Positions 15,486 to 24,082 of a stretch of 32,243 nt of DNA are shown here, piece after piece. Both the position numbers and the translations under genes were made by a program. Numbering within the stretch: the stretch's first letter is position 1; every line of letters begins with the position of its first letter. This stretch comes from Muribaculaceae bacterium (GTDB lineage: Bacteria; Bacteroidota; Bacteroidia; Bacteroidales; Muribaculaceae): NCBI GenBank assembly GCA_017618355.1, contig JAFZUL010000165.1, positions 1 through 32,243 of the forward strand, in the 5' to 3' direction. The notes below the pieces were generated by a model. That model saw nothing but the letters and a program-made list of their open reading frames with translations, made no database searches and was not told where the DNA came from.

Positions 15486-16487
15486 ATGGCAGCAAAGGAG
15501 AGGATAGCATATATCGATTTCATGAAGGGCCTGTGTATCATCTTGGTAGTGGCTTTTCACATTGATACGACAGCATTTGGCGTGCCTTACGGGTATATGC
15601 TGCAACAATTCCGCATTCCCATGTATTTCTTCCTGTCGGGATTGTTTTTTAAACTCTATGACGGATTTTTTGATTTCGCCCGAAAGAAGATCAACAACAT
15701 AATTGTTCCACTGATATTGTTCCTGATAATAGGCGCAATCTATTATTTTTGCAGGAATTTGATCGGGAGCCATTTCAGTGTGGCAAAGGCATTGGAGCTC
15801 ATGCCGCTCAACCCCATTAAGAACAACACGCCCACATGGTTCCTTGTTGTACTTTTTGAGGTGAATATCATTTACTATCTACTTCAGAAATTCCTTCCTC
15901 GCTGGCTCACGATTGTTGCCGCACTGCTGTTGTCGGTTGTAGGCTATGCGGTTGTGCAGGCTGGCTATAACTTAATCCTTTATTTTGATATAGCGCTTGT
16001 GGCGATGCCATTTTTTGTGCTTGGCTCTGAATCAAAGAAACTTGGACTGCTTGAGAAAGGTCCCCACATGGCGGTGAGAGTGGTGTTTGCAATAGTGGTA
16101 GCTGTGATTCTGTTCTTCTTCTCGCAGCGCATCAATATGCTTCACCGGGTATATCCCAGCTATTTCAGGTTATATTTGCTGCCAGCTCTGTCTATCATGT
16201 CGCTGCTGTTCCTATGCCAGTATATCAAGCGGCCAGTTCCAATCATCACATATCTGGGTCGCTACTCTATCATGGTTTTAGGCACACATTACTTCCTTAT
16301 TCTCCCACTCAGGGCTGTGATTTTCAAGCTTATGCCCTCTCTTGCCAATGCTTCATGGTCATTTCTCATTGTACTCGTGTTTGTGCTAGCTGTCGAGTTC
16401 CCTGTTATCTATATACTGAAGAAATACCTTCCCCGATTCACAGCACAAGAGGAGTTCTTTTATAAAGGTTGGAAGATAAGAAAATAA
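15486..16487 (+). CDS. Membrane acyltransferase (acyltransferase-3 family)
   Basis: A 333-residue polytopic protein of the OafA/OatA-like acyltransferase-3 family, which transfers acetyl or similar groups to surface glycans. It starts with RIAYIDFMKGLCIILVVAFH, whose His25 is the conserved active-site candidate, followed by FRIPMYFFLSGLFF (about 42-55). About ten hydrophobic segments run to the end at about 320. There is no extracytoplasmic SGNH domain, so it is the short form. The acceptor cannot be told from sequence. It lies 42 nt after the carbonic anhydrase gene and is followed by a hairpin terminator shared with the convergent lacI gene. Confidence 0.88.
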   Translation: MAAKERIAYIDFMKGLCIILVVAFHIDTTAFGVPYGYMLQQFRIPMYFFLSGLFFKLYDGFFDFARKKINNIIVPLILFLIIGAIYYFCRNLIGSHFSVAKALELMPLNPIKNNTPTWFLVVLFEVNIIYYLLQKFLPRWLTIVAALLLSVVGYAVVQAGYNLILYFDIALVAMPFFVLGSESKKLGLLEKGPHMAVRVVFAIVVAVILFFFSQRINMLHRVYPSYFRLYLLPALSIMSLLFLCQYIKRPVPIITYLGRYSIMVLGTHYFLILPLRAVIFKLMPSLANASWSFLIVLVFVLAVEFPVIYILKKYLPRFTAQEEFFYKGWKIRK

Positions 16488-16517
16488 AGGACAAAGTGTC
16501 AAGTACAAAATGCCCAA

Positions 16518-16559
16518 AAAAAAGTTGCAAGTATTTCAAACATCACTTGCAACTTTTTT
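16518..16559. terminator. Bidirectional intrinsic terminator
   Basis: AAAAAAGTTGCAAGT (16518-16532) pairs with ACTTGCAACTTTTTT (16545-16559), a 15-bp stem with a 12-nt loop and A/T runs on both sides. It lies between the convergent acyltransferase gene (plus) and lacI-type gene (minus) and can serve both. Confidence 0.9.
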
Positions 16560-16584
16560 ATTTTGTCCTTGTTTTATTTATACT

Positions 16585-17610
16585 TTATTTTGTCGTTCCT
16601 CTTACTATTAGCTTTGTGCGGACCATGCGTTTCTCGGCTCGGTCGATGGGGAGCTTGCCTTCAACCATATCTATGAGGATGTCGGTGGCTTGGTTGCCGA
16701 CCTCGGCGCCGTTTTGACGCACTGTGGTGAGCATGGGGTCGCATGATACTGCGCGGTCGCTGTCGGTGAATCCGCACACCGACACGTCTTCGGGCACTCG
16801 GAGCCCCATTCTCTTAGCGATGTACATGACTGTTATAGCAGTCTCGTCGTTGATGGCGAAGAATGCGTCGGGACGGTCTTTCATCTTGAACAGCTCGGGC
16901 GTGATTTTCTCGGCCTCTTCAGGAGTGTCACATTGGATAATTAGGTTCTCGTCGGGTTGCAGGCCGTGATGATAAAGCGCGTCTTTGTAACCGTTAAGGC
17001 GGTTTTTAGAAATCTCCATATTGAGGTTAGAGACGTAGAACGCCACACGCTTGCAGCCACTCTCAATCATGTGCCCCACGGCTTTGTAGGCCGCCTGGTA
17101 GTCATCTACCACAACACGGCTGGCATTGATGGCAGGGCATATGCGGTCGTAGAACACCAAGGGTATTCCGCTGTTAACGAGCTTGATGAAGTGGTCGTAT
17201 TGCTCTGTGTCCTTAGCTTGCGATACAATGATTCCACACACTTTGTTTTTCTTGAACGACTCGCAGATTTCCACCTCTCTCTCATAGCTTTCACGGCTCT
17301 GCGCCACCATGATGCGGTAACCGCGCTCCTTGGCCTTTTCCTCGATACCGCTGAGGATAGAGGCGAAATAGAAATGCACTATCTCTGGAAGAATCACTCC
17401 AATGATTTGCGAAGGCTTCTGGCGGCTGTGGCGCAGCTGCTCGGCAATGACGTTAGGGTAGTAGTCGTGCTCTCGAGCATACTGCTGAATCATCTCACGG
17501 CGTTTCTTGCTGATGTTTGGGCTGTTTTTCAAGGCACGCGACACAGTTGCCACGCTAACACCAAGCTGCGCGGCAATGTCTTTCATTGTCAAAGGTTGTT
17601 TCTCATTCAT
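16585..17610 (-). CDS. LacI-family transcriptional regulator of the Sus-like locus
   Basis: A 341-residue regulator. The N-terminal helix-turn-helix and hinge (about 8-60) read MKDIAAQLGVSVATVSRALK, followed by the YYPNVIAEQLR hinge-like segment. The periplasmic-binding-protein-like effector domain spans about 65-335, with VVVDDYQAAY, AFFAINDETAI and DVSVCGFTDSD at positions usual for sugar-responsive members. It is divergent from susC across 321 nt. A perfect GCAAACGTTTGC palindrome in that gap matches the classic LacI/GalR operator form, so it most likely binds there. Many Bacteroides starch systems use SusR or hybrid two-component sensors; LacI regulators are common in other Bacteroidales alpha-glucan loci. 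The inducer is unknown. Confidence 0.93.
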   Translation of the reverse strand: MNEKQPLTMKDIAAQLGVSVATVSRALKNSPNISKKRREMIQQYAREHDYYPNVIAEQLRHSRQKPSQIIGVILPEIVHFYFASILSGIEEKAKERGYRIMVAQSRESYEREVEICESFKKNKVCGIIVSQAKDTEQYDHFIKLVNSGIPLVFYDRICPAINASRVVVDDYQAAYKAVGHMIESGCKRVAFYVSNLNMEISKNRLNGYKDALYHHGLQPDENLIIQCDTPEEAEKITPELFKMKDRPDAFFAINDETAITVMYIAKRMGLRVPEDVSVCGFTDSDRAVSCDPMLTTVRQNGAEVGNQATDILIDMVEGKLPIDRAEKRMVRTKLIVRGTTK

Positions 17611-17683
17611 AATGGTATGTTGTTAGTGTTTTATTATCAGCACGTTGCGCCACAAAGGCTGATGTGTTGCTTCTTTGAGAGTT

Positions 17684-17691
17684 CAAAGTTA
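17684..17691 (-). promoter_or_regulatory. Probable -7 element for the lacI-type gene
   Basis: On the minus strand TAACTTTG matches TAnnTTTG, 73 nt before the ATG at 17610. The expected upstream TTTG is not obvious. Confidence 0.5.
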
Positions 17692-17740
17692 CAATAAATC
17701 TTAATAAGGCTATGTTTTTTATTTCTTAAAATATCTTAAT

Positions 17741-17752
17741 GCAAACGTTTGC
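17741..17752. promoter_or_regulatory. LacI-type operator upstream of susC
   Basis: GCAAACGTTTGC is a perfect 12-bp palindrome with the central CG typical of LacI/GalR operators. It lies about 57 nt upstream of the susC -7 box and 50 nt upstream of the lacI -7 box on the other strand, so it could influence both genes. Confidence 0.8.
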
Positions 17753-17808
17753 GCTTCATTTAACACATAATTAAATAGCAAAAACACCTTGCTTTTATTT
17801 AAAACAAT

Positions 17809-17833
17809 TAATTTTGTAGTTGCAAAATTTCGC
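17809..17833 (+). promoter_or_regulatory. susC promoter with overlapping operator-like site
   Basis: TAATTTTG (17809-17816) fits the -7 consensus; a CTTG at 17788-17791 is a weak -33 candidate at 17 nt. Just downstream, GCAAAATTTCGC (17822-17833) matches 9 of 12 bases of the perfect operator at 17741 and would overlap the expected transcription start. Confidence 0.5.
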
Positions 17834-17931
17834 TCTATACTTTTTGACTACAATAAACTAAAGCAAATAGTTAGAAAATACCAAACATTTTTTTTACTTA
17901 ATAACTTAATAACAATTTAATTAAAAACAAG

Positions 17932-20900
17932 ATGAAGCAGGTAAACATTAGAATTCCCCAGAGGATTCTAGCCCTGATGATGGGACTTTTCCTATCCATC
18001 GGAGCCTACGCACAGATTACTGTGCAGGGACATGTCAAGGATGCTACTGGCGAACCTGTTATCGGTGCAACAATTACCGTTGTGGGTACCACTAACACAG
18101 TGGCTACCGACTTCGACGGCAACTTCACCATAGTTGCACCTAAGGGCGCCCAGCTCCAAGTTTCTTCTATCGGTCTTCAAGATCAGATCGTTACTGCCGC
18201 TCCCACTCTCGTTATTGAGATGCTTGACGATTCTCAAGTGCTCGAGAACGTGGTGGTGATTGGTTATGGTACTGTTAAGAAGAGCGACCTCACTGGTAGT
18301 GTCACCGCTCTCCGCCCCGACGCCAAGAACAAGGGTGTCGTTGTGAGTGCGCAGGACATGCTCAACGGTAAAGTTGCCGGTGTGAGCGTAACCAGTGGTG
18401 ATGGTGCCCCTGGTGGTAGTGCCACAATCCGTATTCGTGGTGGTTCGTCACTGAATGCCAGCAACAACCCACTCATCGTTATCGATGGTATCGCTATGGA
18501 TAACAATGGCATTAGTGGTGTTGGCAACCCTCTCTCTCTCGTTAACCCACAGGATATCGAGAGCTTCAACGTGTTGAAAGATGCTTCGGCAACCGCTATC
18601 TATGGTTCGCGTGGTTCTAACGGTGTTATCATTATCACCACCAAGAAGGGCCGCCGCGGCCAGGCTCCACAAGTGAGCTACAATGGCAACGTTACCTGGA
18701 GCATGAAGAAAAAGACCATCAAGGTTATGAACGGTGATGAGTATCGCGCGTTTGTTACCCAAGCTTTTGCTGACGACACCCGCAAGGATAATGCCTACTC
18801 ACTGCTTGGCGATGCCAACACCGACTGGCAGAATGAAATCTACCGCACTGCCATCAGCCATGACCACAATGTGACTGTTGCCGGCTCGGTTAAGGACTTC
18901 CTTCCTTATCGCTTGTCGCTTGGTTACACCGACCAGCAAGGTATCCTCAAGACTTCGGACTACAAGCGCTACACTGTAGCTGTTAACCTCAGTCCTTCGC
19001 TCTTGAACGACCACCTGACATTCAACCTCAACGGTAAGCTCGCTTGGACCAAGAGCCGTTTCGCCGACACTGGCGCTGTAGGTAATGCAGTTCGCATGGA
19101 TCCTACTCAGCCCATTTACAGCGACGATCCCAAGTATGCTGGCGTAGGTGGCTACTTCGATTGGCTGCAGGTTAACAACGCCGATCCCGCTTGGCCCTAC
19201 ACCAAGAACACCAACGCTCCTTACAACCCCGTTGCAATGCTCGACAACCATGACAACAGCGGTAAGACCCGCTCGTTCATCGGTAGTGCCGACATCGACT
19301 ACAAGATTCACGGTTTTGAGGACTTGCGTCTCCACTTGACATTGGGTGGTGACTTCACTCACGGTGAAGGTCACAACATCAGCGCCAACATCAGCAACAC
19401 TTCTAACTACTACGGCAACAACAGCTACTACACTCAGTCGAAAGAGAACCTCCAGTTGAGTACTTATGCTCAATACTACAAGGACTTCAACGACAAGCAC
19501 CACTTCGACATCATGGCAGGTTATGAGTGGCAGCACAACTGGCGCAAAGAGTACAACGAGTCGTGGGGAACATTCCCAACCAACTCGGCACTCAAGTTCA
19601 TTGCCGACGATGCTCTTGTGGTAAATCCCGGAGTATGGATCCCTGGTGCTACCTACGCAGTTGGCGATCCTAAGGCAGGTGCCATCCGTGGTGAGGGCGT
19701 TTACCGCCAGAACAACGGTCTTGGCTATCGCACCGAGAACTATCTGGTTTCGTTCTTCGGTCGTATGAATTACATCTACGACAGTAAGTACTATCTTACC
19801 TTCACAATGCGTTATGATGGTTCTTCACGCTTCCGTGATCACTGGGCATTGTTCCCATCGGCAGCTCTTGCATGGAACATTGCTGAGGAAGCATTCATGA
19901 AGGAAGGTCCTTTCAGCACCTTGAAGCTCCGCCTCGGTTGGGGTAAGACAGGTCAGCAGGAAGGCATTGGTGACTACAACTACTTTGCTAACTACGTGAT
20001 GAGCAACGGCAGCATGGGTGCGTTCTACGACTTGCTGGGCGACGGCTCGAAGGCTAAGCCTAATGTATATAACCCCGAGCTTAAGTGGGAGACCACTACC
20101 ACCACCAACGTTGGTCTTGACTGGGGTGTAATGAATGGCCGCTTGACCGGTAGCATCGACTGGTACTACCGCAAGACCACCGACCTGTTGAACTGGGCTA
20201 CCTTCTCGGCAATGACCAACTTCCGCAACGCGTTCTACAAGAACATCGGTTCGCTGCGCAACACTGGTATCGAGTTTGCCGTTAACTGGAAAGCCATTTC
20301 AACCAACGACCTGTTGTGGACTCTTGACTACAACTTGACTTACAACAGCAACAAGATTACTGAGCTCATCAGCAACGATCCCGATTACTTCGTTTCAACT
20401 GGTGGCATCGGCATCAACGGTAATGCTCAGGCTCACTTTGTTGATCATCCTGCTAACAGCTTCTACGTATATCAGCAGGTTTACGACACCAACGGCAATC
20501 CTATCGAGGGTCAGGTTGTTGACCGCAATGCCGACGGCGTAATCAGTGAGGCCGACAAGTATCTCTACAAGTGTCCTTGGGCTCCTGTTACTATGGGCTT
20601 TGCTTCGAAACTCGAGTGGAAAAATTGGGACTTCGGTTTCAGTCTGCGTGCAAGCATTGGCAACTACATGTTCAACAACGTGATGCAAGGTTATCACAAC
20701 GTGAGCAACGCTGCCATCTTCGAGGAGGTTTCTGGTTTCTATCTGAACAACCGTCCTGTTGAGTCAGTGAACATGGGCTGGCAAACCTACGACAACGAGA
20801 CCGTATTCAGCGACTATTGGGTACAGAACGCTTCGTTCCTCAAGTGTGACAACATCACCCTGGGTTACAGCTTCAACGAGCTCTTCAAGAGCGGTAGCTA

Positions 20901-21054
20901 CCACGGCCTGGGTGGACGTGTATATGGTACAGTTTCTAACGTATTCTGCATCACCAAGTATGATGGTATCGATCCTGAGATCTTTGGCGGTATTGGTGGC
21001 GACATCTTCCCCCGTCCCATCTCGTTCATCCTTGGTCTTAGCCTGAACTTCTAA
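17932..21054 (+). CDS. susC: SusC/RagA-type TonB-dependent outer-membrane transporter
   Basis: A 1040-residue TonB-dependent porin that imports oligosaccharides across the outer membrane, using its SusD partner as a lid. After a signal peptide ending GAYAQ comes a carboxypeptidase-regulatory-like domain (about 28-105; VQGHVKDATGEPVIGATI, DFDGNFTI), the typical linker ENVVVIGYGTVKKSDLTGSV, the plug (about 115-230; NDASATAIYGSRG-type motif) and a 22-strand barrel to the end. The terminal residues LGLSLNF are the aromatic-ending strand needed for barrel assembly. The order susC-susD with 28 nt between is diagnostic. No STN signalling domain is present, so it is not an ECF/anti-sigma-coupled receptor; regulation by the divergent LacI protein is expected. 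Confidence 0.97.
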   Translation: MKQVNIRIPQRILALMMGLFLSIGAYAQITVQGHVKDATGEPVIGATITVVGTTNTVATDFDGNFTIVAPKGAQLQVSSIGLQDQIVTAAPTLVIEMLDDSQVLENVVVIGYGTVKKSDLTGSVTALRPDAKNKGVVVSAQDMLNGKVAGVSVTSGDGAPGGSATIRIRGGSSLNASNNPLIVIDGIAMDNNGISGVGNPLSLVNPQDIESFNVLKDASATAIYGSRGSNGVIIITTKKGRRGQAPQVSYNGNVTWSMKKKTIKVMNGDEYRAFVTQAFADDTRKDNAYSLLGDANTDWQNEIYRTAISHDHNVTVAGSVKDFLPYRLSLGYTDQQGILKTSDYKRYTVAVNLSPSLLNDHLTFNLNGKLAWTKSRFADTGAVGNAVRMDPTQPIYSDDPKYAGVGGYFDWLQVNNADPAWPYTKNTNAPYNPVAMLDNHDNSGKTRSFIGSADIDYKIHGFEDLRLHLTLGGDFTHGEGHNISANISNTSNYYGNNSYYTQSKENLQLSTYAQYYKDFNDKHHFDIMAGYEWQHNWRKEYNESWGTFPTNSALKFIADDALVVNPGVWIPGATYAVGDPKAGAIRGEGVYRQNNGLGYRTENYLVSFFGRMNYIYDSKYYLTFTMRYDGSSRFRDHWALFPSAALAWNIAEEAFMKEGPFSTLKLRLGWGKTGQQEGIGDYNYFANYVMSNGSMGAFYDLLGDGSKAKPNVYNPELKWETTTTTNVGLDWGVMNGRLTGSIDWYYRKTTDLLNWATFSAMTNFRNAFYKNIGSLRNTGIEFAVNWKAISTNDLLWTLDYNLTYNSNKITELISNDPDYFVSTGGIGINGNAQAHFVDHPANSFYVYQQVYDTNGNPIEGQVVDRNADGVISEADKYLYKCPWAPVTMGFASKLEWKNWDFGFSLRASIGNYMFNNVMQGYHNVSNAAIFEEVSGFYLNNRPVESVNMGWQTYDNETVFSDYWVQNASFLKCDNITLGYSFNELFKSGSYHGLGGRVYGTVSNVFCITKYDGIDPEIFGGIGGDIFPRPISFILGLSLNF

Positions 21055-21082
21055 TTTTAGACACATTTTAATATATAACAAA

Positions 21083-22753
21083 ATGAATAAGTATTTTAAA
21101 TATATAGTTTGCGCAGCTGCTGTTATCTTGATGGGCTTAGGTTTGAACTCTTGCGTCAAAGACCTTGATGTAGAACCCATCGACCCATCATTGCAAAATG
21201 ATGTGACTGCTGAGCAGCTGTTCAACAAGTGCTATTCGGTGTTCGCCACTTCAGGTAACAACGGTGGCGACGACAACGTTGACGTGGACGGTCTTGATGG
21301 TGGTTTCCAGCACAAGTTCCGTCAGATGTGGAACTCTAACGAGTTGACTACCGACGAGGCAATCTGCGGTTGGGGTGATGAAGGTATTGCTTCTTACTGC
21401 CACAACAGCTATGACGCAAGTCATCCAATGCTGCGCGGTTACTACTATGGTTTGTGTATCGGCATCACTTTCTGCAACCAGTATCTTGAGGTGTTTAACG
21501 ACTACGATGCTACAATGAGTGCCGAGATTCGCTTCTTGCGCGCATTCCAGTTCTACTTGCTTTCTGATGCATTCGGAAATATTCCTTTCACTACCAAGAT
21601 TTCGGGTGACAACCCCGAGCAATATTCTCGCGCTCAAGTTTATGAGTTCGTTGAGAGTGAGCTCAAGGACATCATTGGTGAGGGCTCTGGCAACCAAGTG
21701 CTCAGCGACCCAGCTCCAAAGAACTATGGTCAGCAGGGCTTCGGACGTGTTGACAAGGCTGCTGCTTGGATGCTCCTGGCACGCCTCTACCTCAATGCAC
21801 AAGTCTATACCGGCACTCCTCAATGGGCTGCCGCCCGCGACTATGCCAAGAAGGTAATGGATTCTCCTTATCACTTGTTTACCAACGATTACGATGGCAC
21901 TGGCTCTGATGGCGTTACCCGTCACTTCACTGCCTACCAGATGCTTTTCATGGGCGACAATGGCACTAATGGCGCTATGGTTGAGGCTGTGTTCCCAGTG
22001 ATTCAAATGGGTACTCGCACCACTTCTTGGGGTGGAACAAACTTCCTGATTTGCTCAACATTTGACGGCGATATGCACCCCTATCCTTACGATGCCAGCG
22101 AGGTTAACGGCCTCTACAACAACAACACCTGGGGTGGTAACCGTTGCCGTCCAGAGCTGATTAAGAAGTTCTTCGGTGACATGACAGTTCCTGAGGGTCA
22201 TGCTTATGATATTTATGTTCTCGCTGGCGACGACCGTGCTCTCTTCGAGACCGAAGGTCGTAACCTCAACGTGGAGAACGAGAGTGACTTCAAGTATGGC
22301 TACGCTGTTGCCAAGTTCACAAACTTCAAGTGCGATGGTTCGAAGGGTAGCGACAACACATTCGCTGACTCTCAATTGATGTATATGCGTGCCGCTGAGG
22401 CTTATCTGACATACGCTGAGGCTGTTACCCGCTTGGGTGGCAGTGGTGCTGCTCCTGCCGACGCTCTTGCAGCAATCAACGCTGTTCGCGGGCGTGCTCA
22501 TGCCGCTCTCAAGCAATCTTGTTCACTTAACGACATCCTTGATGAGTGGAGCCGTGAGTTCTACTTCGAGGGCCGTCGCCGTGTGGACCTTATCCGCTTT
22601 GGCAAGTTTGGTGGCAACACCGACTACAAGTGGCAATGGAAGGGTGGCGCTTACGCTGGCCGCGACTTCGAGGCTTACCGCAACGTCTTCGCTATTCCTA
22701 CTGATGACCTGATTGCTAACCCCAACCTCAAGCAGAACGAGGGTTACAAATAA
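21083..22753 (+). CDS. susD: SusD/RagB-type glycan-binding lipoprotein
   Basis: A 556-residue surface lipoprotein that pairs with the upstream SusC. The signal peptide ends in a lipobox (GLNSC, Cys24) followed by VKDLDVEPIDPSL, a usual SusD start. The body is helical with TPR-like units (AEIRFLRAFQFYLLSDAFGNIPF, then AAAWMLLARLYLNAQVY) and the conserved C-terminal part DEWSREFYFEGRRRVDLIRF and NPNLKQNEGY. It binds glycan at the cell surface and delivers it into the SusC barrel. The ligand specificity cannot be read from motifs alone; the SusE/SusF-type neighbours and amylase suggest an alpha-glucan. Confidence 0.96.
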   Translation: MNKYFKYIVCAAAVILMGLGLNSCVKDLDVEPIDPSLQNDVTAEQLFNKCYSVFATSGNNGGDDNVDVDGLDGGFQHKFRQMWNSNELTTDEAICGWGDEGIASYCHNSYDASHPMLRGYYYGLCIGITFCNQYLEVFNDYDATMSAEIRFLRAFQFYLLSDAFGNIPFTTKISGDNPEQYSRAQVYEFVESELKDIIGEGSGNQVLSDPAPKNYGQQGFGRVDKAAAWMLLARLYLNAQVYTGTPQWAAARDYAKKVMDSPYHLFTNDYDGTGSDGVTRHFTAYQMLFMGDNGTNGAMVEAVFPVIQMGTRTTSWGGTNFLICSTFDGDMHPYPYDASEVNGLYNNNTWGGNRCRPELIKKFFGDMTVPEGHAYDIYVLAGDDRALFETEGRNLNVENESDFKYGYAVAKFTNFKCDGSKGSDNTFADSQLMYMRAAEAYLTYAEAVTRLGGSGAAPADALAAINAVRGRAHAALKQSCSLNDILDEWSREFYFEGRRRVDLIRFGKFGGNTDYKWQWKGGAYAGRDFEAYRNVFAIPTDDLIANPNLKQNEGYK

Positions 22754-22792
22754 TGATATCTAATCACTTTAAACATTAAATAAGAGATTATT

Positions 22793-23992
22793 ATGAATAA
22801 GATATTCAAGTCAGCATTATTGCTCATGGGTGCAGTGCTCATGCTCACCTCTTGTAGCGATGACCGCGACTCTAATCCCGTGCTTCAGCAGCCCGAATCG
22901 TTTGTGCTGAACACTCCAGCTTACGCCGGTCAAGCTATTGACTTGGCAAACTCACAGACGGTGAACCTCACCTGGTCGCAACCCGACTACGGAGGCTTCC
23001 CTGTAGCTTGTGAATATACTGTCGAGATTTCTCCTACCAACAGTTGGACTACCTCTTATGCTGAAGAGGTTGCCGACGAGAGTGGTGAGACTCAATGCGA
23101 TTACTATGCTTTTGAGAACATCTTCAGCTCTTGCAACGGCGAGATCAGTGCTAAAGACTTGGCTAAGGCTCTTGTTGTGGTTTGCAATTATGTTGATGGC
23201 GAAATTCCCGCTGAACAGGAAGTGTATGCCCGCGTGAAAGCTAACACCAATGGCGCTAAAGAAATTGTTTCTAACGTAGTGAAATTCCTTGTTACTCCTT
23301 ACTACATCGAGCTCAAGCCCGCCGATCCAGTTCTTTGGTACATGGTAGGTAACTGCATCGGTAGCAACGACTGGGACAATGGCAGTGGCTCAGTAGGTAC
23401 TGGCCTTATTCCATTGCTGCCTATGCCCGATGCCGATGTTGATGGCAATGGTAACACTGTTCTCGTTTATGCCGGCTACTTCCCCGCTGGCGGTCAGTTC
23501 AAGTTCATCCGTGATCCAGGCATCTGGGACACCCAGATGAACTACACCAACCTTGACGGCGATTCGCCTGTTACCGATGAGGACGGCGACAACCACAACA
23601 TCGGTATCCCCGAGGATGGTTACTACAAGATTGAGATGAACACCGCTACTTACAAGTTCACAATGGTTAAGTATGAGGAAACCACTCCTAAGGTGTTTGA
23701 AACTATTACCATGCCTGGTGATTATCAAGGATGGGATGCAACTGGCAACGCTATGACTGCTATGGGCAAGCGTGACAACACCGAGACTCATGACTGGTAT
23801 CTTGATGCTAGCTACGAAGCCAATGCCGAGCTCAAGTTTGCCAACGGTTCTTGGGACATCAACTGGGGTGCTACCGCATTCCCACTTGGCTACGGTACTC
23901 AAGGTGGTCCAAACATTCCAGTGAAGGCCGGCAACTATCGCGTTTACTTCAACGATATTCTCGGACTCTACTATTTTCAGGCCAAAGATTAA
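22793..23992 (+). CDS. susE: SusE-like surface glycan-binding lipoprotein
   Basis: A 399-residue lipoprotein (lipobox MLTSC, Cys21) with a SusE-type N-terminal immunoglobulin-like domain (about 30-175; FVLNTPAYAGQAIDLANSQT, then VNLTWSQPDYGGFPV). Two starch-binding-like beta domains follow: about 180-300 (YFPAGGQFKFIRDPGIW) and about 302-399 (DYQGWDATGNAMTAMG, LKFANGSWDINWG). Conserved Trp and the FKF/LKF strands are the likely sugar-contacting elements. In the B. thetaiotaomicron Sus system SusE and SusF help hold starch at the surface but are not essential. It is 39 nt after susD and separated from the next lipoprotein by a strong hairpin. Confidence 0.85.
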   Translation: MNKIFKSALLLMGAVLMLTSCSDDRDSNPVLQQPESFVLNTPAYAGQAIDLANSQTVNLTWSQPDYGGFPVACEYTVEISPTNSWTTSYAEEVADESGETQCDYYAFENIFSSCNGEISAKDLAKALVVVCNYVDGEIPAEQEVYARVKANTNGAKEIVSNVVKFLVTPYYIELKPADPVLWYMVGNCIGSNDWDNGSGSVGTGLIPLLPMPDADVDGNGNTVLVYAGYFPAGGQFKFIRDPGIWDTQMNYTNLDGDSPVTDEDGDNHNIGIPEDGYYKIEMNTATYKFTMVKYEETTPKVFETITMPGDYQGWDATGNAMTAMGKRDNTETHDWYLDASYEANAELKFANGSWDINWGATAFPLGYGTQGGPNIPVKAGNYRVYFNDILGLYYFQAKD

Positions 23993-24013
23993 GAACCAAT
24001 AACATTGAGTAGA

Positions 24014-24052
24014 GGGTGATGGGAGCGGATATTGCTCCGCTCCCCACCACCC
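24014..24052 (+). promoter_or_regulatory. Intra-operon hairpin between susE and susF
   Basis: GGGAGCGGA (24021-24029) pairs perfectly with TCCGCTCCC (24036-24044) around a 6-nt loop, and outer GGTG/CACC bases can extend the stem. No T run follows, so it is not an intrinsic terminator. It may stabilise the 3' end of the upstream message or pause polymerase, tuning susF relative to susCDE. Confidence 0.7.
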
Positions 24053-24082
24053 AATCTCAATCTAAAACATTAGAAATACAAC

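Larger units (their letters stand above)
17611..17931. other. Divergent lacI/susC control region
   Basis: The 321-nt gap holds promoter elements in both directions and operator-like palindromes. Leftward: TAACTTTG (complement of 17684-17691). Rightward: TAATTTTG (17809-17816). The susC transcript would start near 17821 and have a leader of about 110 nt that is A/T-rich and lacks a strong hairpin. Confidence 0.7.
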
